Shown here: positions 4,929-8,377 of the stretch, in pieces | Position numbering within the stretch: the first letter of the stretch is position 1 | Layout: each line of letters opens with the position of its first letter | NCBI GenBank assembly: GCA_964556005.1 | Contig: CAZKUR010000128.1 | Span: 1 to 8,377 of the forward strand | DNA: 8,377 bases | Origin: CAZKUR01 sp964556005 | GTDB lineage: Bacteria; Bacteroidota; Ignavibacteria; Ignavibacteriales; Ignavibacteriaceae | Direction of reading: 5' to 3' | Made by a program: the position numbers and the translations under genes | Notes under the pieces: model-generated | The model's input: only the letters and a program-made list of their open reading frames with translations | What the model was told of the DNA's origin: nothing | Databases searched by the model: none

Positions 4929-6527
4929 CTAATTTTTATCGGGTGGTTTATTCTCCAATTCGGATTGAATTATTTTCTCATAACTTTCTTTGTACTCTTT
5001 TATCGCATCGAAAATTCCTTTCGCAACTTGTTCCTGACCTCTGTGGCTTTTTAAGTAAGCAGCATCGTGCCTGTTTGAAATAAATCCGGATTCAACCAAT
5101 ACACTCGGCATTGAAGCGCCGACAAGAACATAAAAACCAGCCTGTTTAACACCAAGTGTAGCCAACGATTTATTCTTTTTAAATTCCTGATCCAACAAAT
5201 CCGAGAATTTTTCAGAATATTTCATGAATGCCGAATGTGCCATCGTAACAAGAATAAAATTTTCATCTGTTAGCTTTTGATATCTTGCAGGGTTGTTTTC
5301 ATATTGAATAACACTGTTTTCTCTTTCTGCAATTGCAATTGCTTCTTTGGTTCGCCCGGGACGAAGAAGATAGAAAGTTATTCCTTCCACATCTGTGGGT
5401 TTTGTTGGAGTTGAATTGCAGTGAATGGAAATAAATAAATTGCCGTTATTCTGATTTGCAATTTGACCACGTTTGTATAATTCTACAAACTTATCCGTTT
5501 TACGCGTATAAACTACTTTTACATCTTTTAAATTTTTCTCGATTAATTTTCCGAGCTTTAAAGCAATAGCAAGATTGATATCCTTTTCCTTTATTCCCCC
5601 AAGGCCGATTGAACCGGGATCGTGTCCGCCGTGACCGGGATCCAACACAACCGTATTAAAATCCCATCTTTCTTTATTCTTTTCGATGTCGTCTATTTTT
5701 GAAAATACTTTATTGTGCAGCGTTATTAAAATATCATTCCCGTTATTGGCATTCAGCACTTCATTCGTCGTATAGTCCGGGCTTAATTTAAATTTTAATT
5801 CGGTATCAGGTCCAATATTTCTAATTTTAATCTCCTCAATCAAACCTGAAGTTTCTATGTTATTTAATTTATCGACATCGGCATTAACGCTTCTAAAAAT
5901 TATCGTCAGAACATCGTCTTTAAAAGAGCTTGCATACGATGGAATTCTTTTATTTGTAACTACTCTTACAAGTGTACCGTTTGCTTTGTCTTCAATTTTC
6001 AAATCGGAAATATTGAATGAGCTTACCGGAAGCACCGGGTTAAAAGCTGTTGTATCGGGGTTATCGTTAAAGCTTATTTGAATATCCGGCTTTTCTTTTT
6101 TAACTACCAATTTATCCGGGCCTTGAAATTCAAGTTTTTGCTCCATTGCAAAGCTTAATAAATTCAGGCTGTACTTTAGCGGAATAAAAATATTTTTGTT
6201 TAAATAGTATGAGGAAGTCGGAAGCTGGAAAATCTTTGATTGTCCTGTCTTCTTATCGGTTAAAACAAAATAAGGATTTTTAGCGGTTATTTTTAAAGAA
6301 TAATCGGGAAATTTTATTTCTATTTTTTGGGATTTCGGGTTAAGGAAATAATCGAGATAAAGCGCATCAGCAAAATGAGTAACAGAAAAATATATTGTGC
6401 CTTCACGATCGTAAACGGGAATATATTTTGTCCCGTTACTTGAAACAATTGCAATTTCCGTCATCTTTTGTGCGAATATTACGGATGTGCAGATCAAAAA
6501 CAAATACGGTAAAAACTTCAATCTCAT
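4929..6527 (-). CDS. N-acetylmuramoyl-L-alanine amidase (Amidase_3) with stalk and AMIN-like domains
   Basis: A 532-residue exported cell-wall hydrolase that cleaves the amide bond between MurNAc and L-Ala, probably in septum splitting. Residues 1-19 are a signal peptide ending IFAQ. Residues about 25-143 resemble the copper-amine-oxidase N-like stalk domain, about 172-272 form an AMIN-like targeting domain, and about 290-515 the zinc-dependent Amidase_3 domain. Zinc and catalytic residues are visible: H299 in DPGHGG, E314 in GIKEKD, H369 in SIHCN, and E479 in VLVESGFISN. The C-terminus is a short charged tail. ATG at 6527 is chosen because it opens the signal peptide directly. An in-frame TTG at 6548, 5 nt from the preceding stop with a weak AGG upstream, would add seven residues and cannot be excluded. 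Cotranscription with the upstream methyltransferase is likely, though no functional link between them is known. Confidence 0.93.
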   Translation of the reverse strand: MRLKFLPYLFLICTSVIFAQKMTEIAIVSSNGTKYIPVYDREGTIYFSVTHFADALYLDYFLNPKSQKIEIKFPDYSLKITAKNPYFVLTDKKTGQSKIFQLPTSSYYLNKNIFIPLKYSLNLLSFAMEQKLEFQGPDKLVVKKEKPDIQISFNDNPDTTAFNPVLPVSSFNISDLKIEDKANGTLVRVVTNKRIPSYASSFKDDVLTIIFRSVNADVDKLNNIETSGLIEEIKIRNIGPDTELKFKLSPDYTTNEVLNANNGNDILITLHNKVFSKIDDIEKNKERWDFNTVVLDPGHGGHDPGSIGLGGIKEKDINLAIALKLGKLIEKNLKDVKVVYTRKTDKFVELYKRGQIANQNNGNLFISIHCNSTPTKPTDVEGITFYLLRPGRTKEAIAIAERENSVIQYENNPARYQKLTDENFILVTMAHSAFMKYSEKFSDLLDQEFKKNKSLATLGVKQAGFYVLVGASMPSVLVESGFISNRHDAAYLKSHRGQEQVAKGIFDAIKEYKESYEKIIQSELENKPPDKN

Positions 6528-6553
6528 CAAAAACAAATTTTTAAGCAATCAAA

Positions 6554-7132
6554 TTAACCTATGAATGGGATCATAAAACCACTTCTTTTTTTATATTCCG
6601 AAAATTCATTTTTAAAATTCTTTTGAAGCAGTTTATCTTCCAGTTGTGCACGCATGATTAAAAAAGGAATTTCAATTATTGCAATCGGAATAACAATATA
6701 ACTCATCAATGCAATACCGGCGCCAAGGTCGAGTACTATTTGCGACAGGTATTGCGGATGTCTTATAATTTTAAACGGTCCCTTCTTAATTAATTTATGA
6801 TCTCTGAGTATCATAATTTCCTGGGTATAGACTTCGCCCAGCGATTTGTATGCCCAAACTTGAATCCATGAAAAAATAATATATGCCAGTAAACCGGCAA
6901 GCCTAATATTTTTCACCTCCGGTGAATATCCGATTGTAAATATCTGAAAAACACCTAAGATAATTGCGATAAGTGAAATGGTCGATAGAACGAGCGGCAA
7001 TGTTTGGAGATAAGTTTTCGGTTTTTCTTTTGGGGCAATTACCTTCGATCTCAATCCTTTGCGCGCACCGGAAAAATTTGCTCCGAACGAAGCGATAACA
7101 TTAAAACCGAGAATTATATTAAATGGATCCAT
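6554..7132 (-). CDS. ICMT/PEMT-like integral membrane methyltransferase family protein
   Basis: A 192-residue membrane protein. Four or so hydrophobic segments are visible (about 3-20, 45-68, 78-95 and 133-160). The C-terminal half has the family signature GPFKIIRHPQYLS (118-130), then RAQLEDKLL (161-169) and a Y-x-x-Y/K-R...IPFIG ending. This combination is found in isoprenylcysteine carboxyl methyltransferase and phospholipid methyltransferase (PEMT) relatives, which use S-adenosylmethionine at the membrane. The bacterial substrate is unknown, so no gene symbol is given. ATG 7132 is preferred over an upstream TTG at 7162 because neither has a Shine-Dalgarno and the ATG begins directly before the first membrane segment. 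The stop is 26 nt from the amidase start, suggesting one operon. Confidence 0.83.
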   Translation of the reverse strand: MDPFNIILGFNVIASFGANFSGARKGLRSKVIAPKEKPKTYLQTLPLVLSTISLIAIILGVFQIFTIGYSPEVKNIRLAGLLAYIIFSWIQVWAYKSLGEVYTQEIMILRDHKLIKKGPFKIIRHPQYLSQIVLDLGAGIALMSYIVIPIAIIEIPFLIMRAQLEDKLLQKNFKNEFSEYKKRSGFMIPFIG

Positions 7133-7232
7133 AAATGAAAATGTTTTTTGCAAATATAACAAAAAGTGTTTGAATTTTAAGATTTGAATCTAAACGATAA
7201 CTCAATCGGACAGTAATTTAGGCATTGAATAA

Positions 7233-7248
7233 TAGTTTGTATAAACTA
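7233..7248. repeat. Small palindrome TAGTTTGTATAAACTA
   Basis: A perfect six-bp inverted repeat (TAGTTT/AAACTA) flanks a GTAT loop. It is in the right place to be an operator for either divergent gene, but at this AT content it could be chance. Confidence 0.25.
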
Positions 7249-7306
7249 ATCAAGATAACATAATAAATTAACAAATAGTAAATAATTGGGAAACAATTTG
7301 AAGGTA

Positions 7307-7324
7307 TTGGATAACTGTTACCAA
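7307..7324. repeat. Inverted repeat TTGG...CCAA upstream of the MNT-HEPN gene
   Basis: TTGG (7307-7310) pairs with CCAA (7321-7324) and TAA (7312-7314) with TTA (7318-7320), with one bulged A and a CTG loop. It lies 135 bp upstream of the fused gene and could be an autoregulatory operator, as in many toxin-antitoxin-like loci; there is no direct evidence. Confidence 0.2.
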
Positions 7325-7458
7325 ATAATAATACTTAAGTTATTAGAATTTTGAACCTCCAATGGTGGCAGAAAATATACTTGGTAGAAATGAGTTGTTA
7401 CATAAATAGTTGTATATTTAAACAGGAATTATAAAAGTTTGAATGATTTAAGAAGGAT

Positions 7459-8377
7459 ATGGATCTAAAAACAATTACCCAATTTCCTAAAAATTTTCAT
7501 TTGTTTAATTTACCCTTTACTATTATTGGGATAGCGGCATTTGGATCGCGTGTGAAAGATTATTATAAAGAAGATTCTGATATGGATTTATTAGTGGTAG
7601 CTTCCGGTTTACCCACTAAAAGGCATCGGAGAGCAGAGCAAATTATCCTCTTGAAAAAGTTATTGCCTATATTGCCGCTTGACATTTTATTGCTTTCCAA
7701 GGAAGAAACTATTTCTAATTTCAAAAACCACAACCCACTTTTTCTCGATATCGCAACAGAAGGTATAATTCTGCTGGACTCTGATAATTTTCTTCTAAAT
7801 ATAATTGAAGAAACGCAAGAATACTTAAAGAATAGTAAGATTCAAAAAATCGATGATGGATGGATTTTTCCTTCGAAAGCCGGAGTACCAACTTTTTTAT
7901 CAAAAATAAGTAATGAAGATTTTTCAAAAGCAATGCTTAAGGACGGCGCAAGGGATTTGGAAATCGGTATAAAGTTAAAGGAATTAGGTTATTTTGATAA
8001 ATCTGTATATCACTTCCAGCAAGCGATAGAAAAATTCATAAAGGCAGTATTGATTGCCGTAGGCGTTTTTAAGAAGACACATTTTATCGGTGAAGAATTA
8101 AGGTTGATTATTGGAAAAGGAAATATACCCGAACAGTGGATAGAACAATTATTGGATGCAGCACAAATTTCCGAAGGGATTGAACCGGATGTTTCCCTTA
8201 GTCGATACCCTGGAATTTCAGAAGATGCACTTTGGCTGCCTTACGAGGAATATGAAGAAAATGACTCGTTACTTGCACAGCAGAAGGCTGAAAAAGTTCA
8301 GTCGGTTTCCAGAAGATTTATAAATGAATGGTATGGGAAAAATATAGATACTTCAGGCGATGAAACGGTTCAACATT
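7459..8377 (+). CDS. Fused nucleotidyltransferase (MNT)-HEPN protein, C-terminus cut by the window edge
   Basis: At least 306 codons without a stop, continuing past the window. Residues about 18-100 are a minimal nucleotidyltransferase: G29-S30, then D41-M-D43 (exactly GSx10DxD) and a third acidic residue in PLDILLL (D75), so the NMP-transfer site looks intact. Residues about 154-293 are a HEPN domain, with helix YHFQQAIEKFIKAVL, KTHFIGEEL (206-214) and SRYPG (248-252). The usual HEPN RNase motif R-x4-6-H is not apparent in the visible part. In two-gene MntA/HepT systems the MNT partner AMPylates and silences the HEPN RNase; here the two domains are one polypeptide. Start: a stop codon lies 15 nt upstream, so ATG 7459 is the first possible start, although the AGAAGGA box (7451-7457) is only 1 nt away. 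The job may be defence, stress or nucleotide transfer; this is unresolved. Confidence 0.82.
   Translation, partial: MDLKTITQFPKNFHLFNLPFTIIGIAAFGSRVKDYYKEDSDMDLLVVASGLPTKRHRRAEQIILLKKLLPILPLDILLLSKEETISNFKNHNPLFLDIATEGIILLDSDNFLLNIIEETQEYLKNSKIQKIDDGWIFPSKAGVPTFLSKISNEDFSKAMLKDGARDLEIGIKLKELGYFDKSVYHFQQAIEKFIKAVLIAVGVFKKTHFIGEELRLIIGKGNIPEQWIEQLLDAAQISEGIEPDVSLSRYPGISEDALWLPYEEYEENDSLLAQQKAEKVQSVSRRFINEWYGKNIDTSGDETVQH

Larger units (their letters stand above)
7163..7458. other. Divergent intergenic region between the methyltransferase and MNT-HEPN genes
   Basis: This AT-rich spacer of about 300 bp must hold the promoters for the minus-strand methyltransferase-amidase pair and the plus-strand fused nucleotidyltransferase gene. 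I could not place a convincing promoter: the best TTG/TATATT pair (7395-7418) has a spacing of only 12. Two small inverted repeats are present, TAGTTT-GTAT-AAACTA (7233-7248) and TTGG...CCAA (7307-7324). No gene was recognised. Confidence 0.5.

Noticed and set aside
2236..6081. Assorted short antisense open frames (2236-2433, 3826-4077, 3969-4169, 5857-6081)
   Set aside because: Each is embedded opposite a well-supported gene and encodes no recognisable protein.
7721..7933. Minus-strand open frame of about 70 codons
   Set aside because: It is antisense to the MNT-HEPN gene, whose domains are clear on the plus strand.
1..8377. CRISPR array, insertion sequence, tRNA or rRNA
   Set aside because: No regularly spaced repeats, transposase, terminal inverted repeats or RNA gene signatures were seen on either strand.

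Overview
This 8.4 kb window is AT-rich bacterial DNA. The protein families suggest the Bacteroidota/Ignavibacteria (FCB) group: DUF3570 and DUF4266 proteins, an amidase with an N-terminal stalk domain plus an AMIN-like domain, exported proteins ending their signal peptides in FSQ, FAQ or HAQ, and weak or absent Shine-Dalgarno sites on several genes. The taxonomic call is an inference from style and families only.

Layout. (1) Left edge: a strong hairpin (45-79), then a minus-strand cytoplasmic thioredoxin gene (163-498). (2) A 610-bp divergent spacer without a credible gene. (3) A plus-strand run of five genes (1109-4828): an exported TlpA-like thioredoxin, a tiny DUF4266 lipoprotein ending GGCGCG, a DUF3570 predicted outer-membrane beta-barrel, a Tat-type exported NusG domain II protein with three cysteines, and an exported ApbE FAD:protein FMN transferase. 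The first three are tightly packed (4-nt gap, then an 8-nt overlap); the last two are 15 nt apart; a 70-nt gap lies between DUF3570 and NusG_II. (4) Two minus-strand genes converge on this run: an ICMT/PEMT-like membrane methyltransferase (6554-7132) followed 26 nt later by an N-acetylmuramoyl-L-alanine amidase (4929-6527). (5) Right edge: a plus-strand fused nucleotidyltransferase-HEPN gene (from 7459) that runs off the window.

The most interesting part is the five-gene run, which reads as an extracytoplasmic redox/flavinylation system. ApbE needs a protein acceptor, normally a Thr/Ser in a D-x-x-[ST]-[SG]-A-[ST] context. No FMN_bind-domain protein is present, but the DUF3570 barrel carries two motifs of this shape, DMITAAS and DAVTSAS, near its N-terminus, the second followed by a glycine-rich linker. 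The working hypothesis is that ApbE attaches FMN to the DUF3570 protein, while the TlpA-like thioredoxin maintains or uses cysteines in the DUF4266 lipoprotein and/or the NusG_II protein. This is inference and has not been tested.
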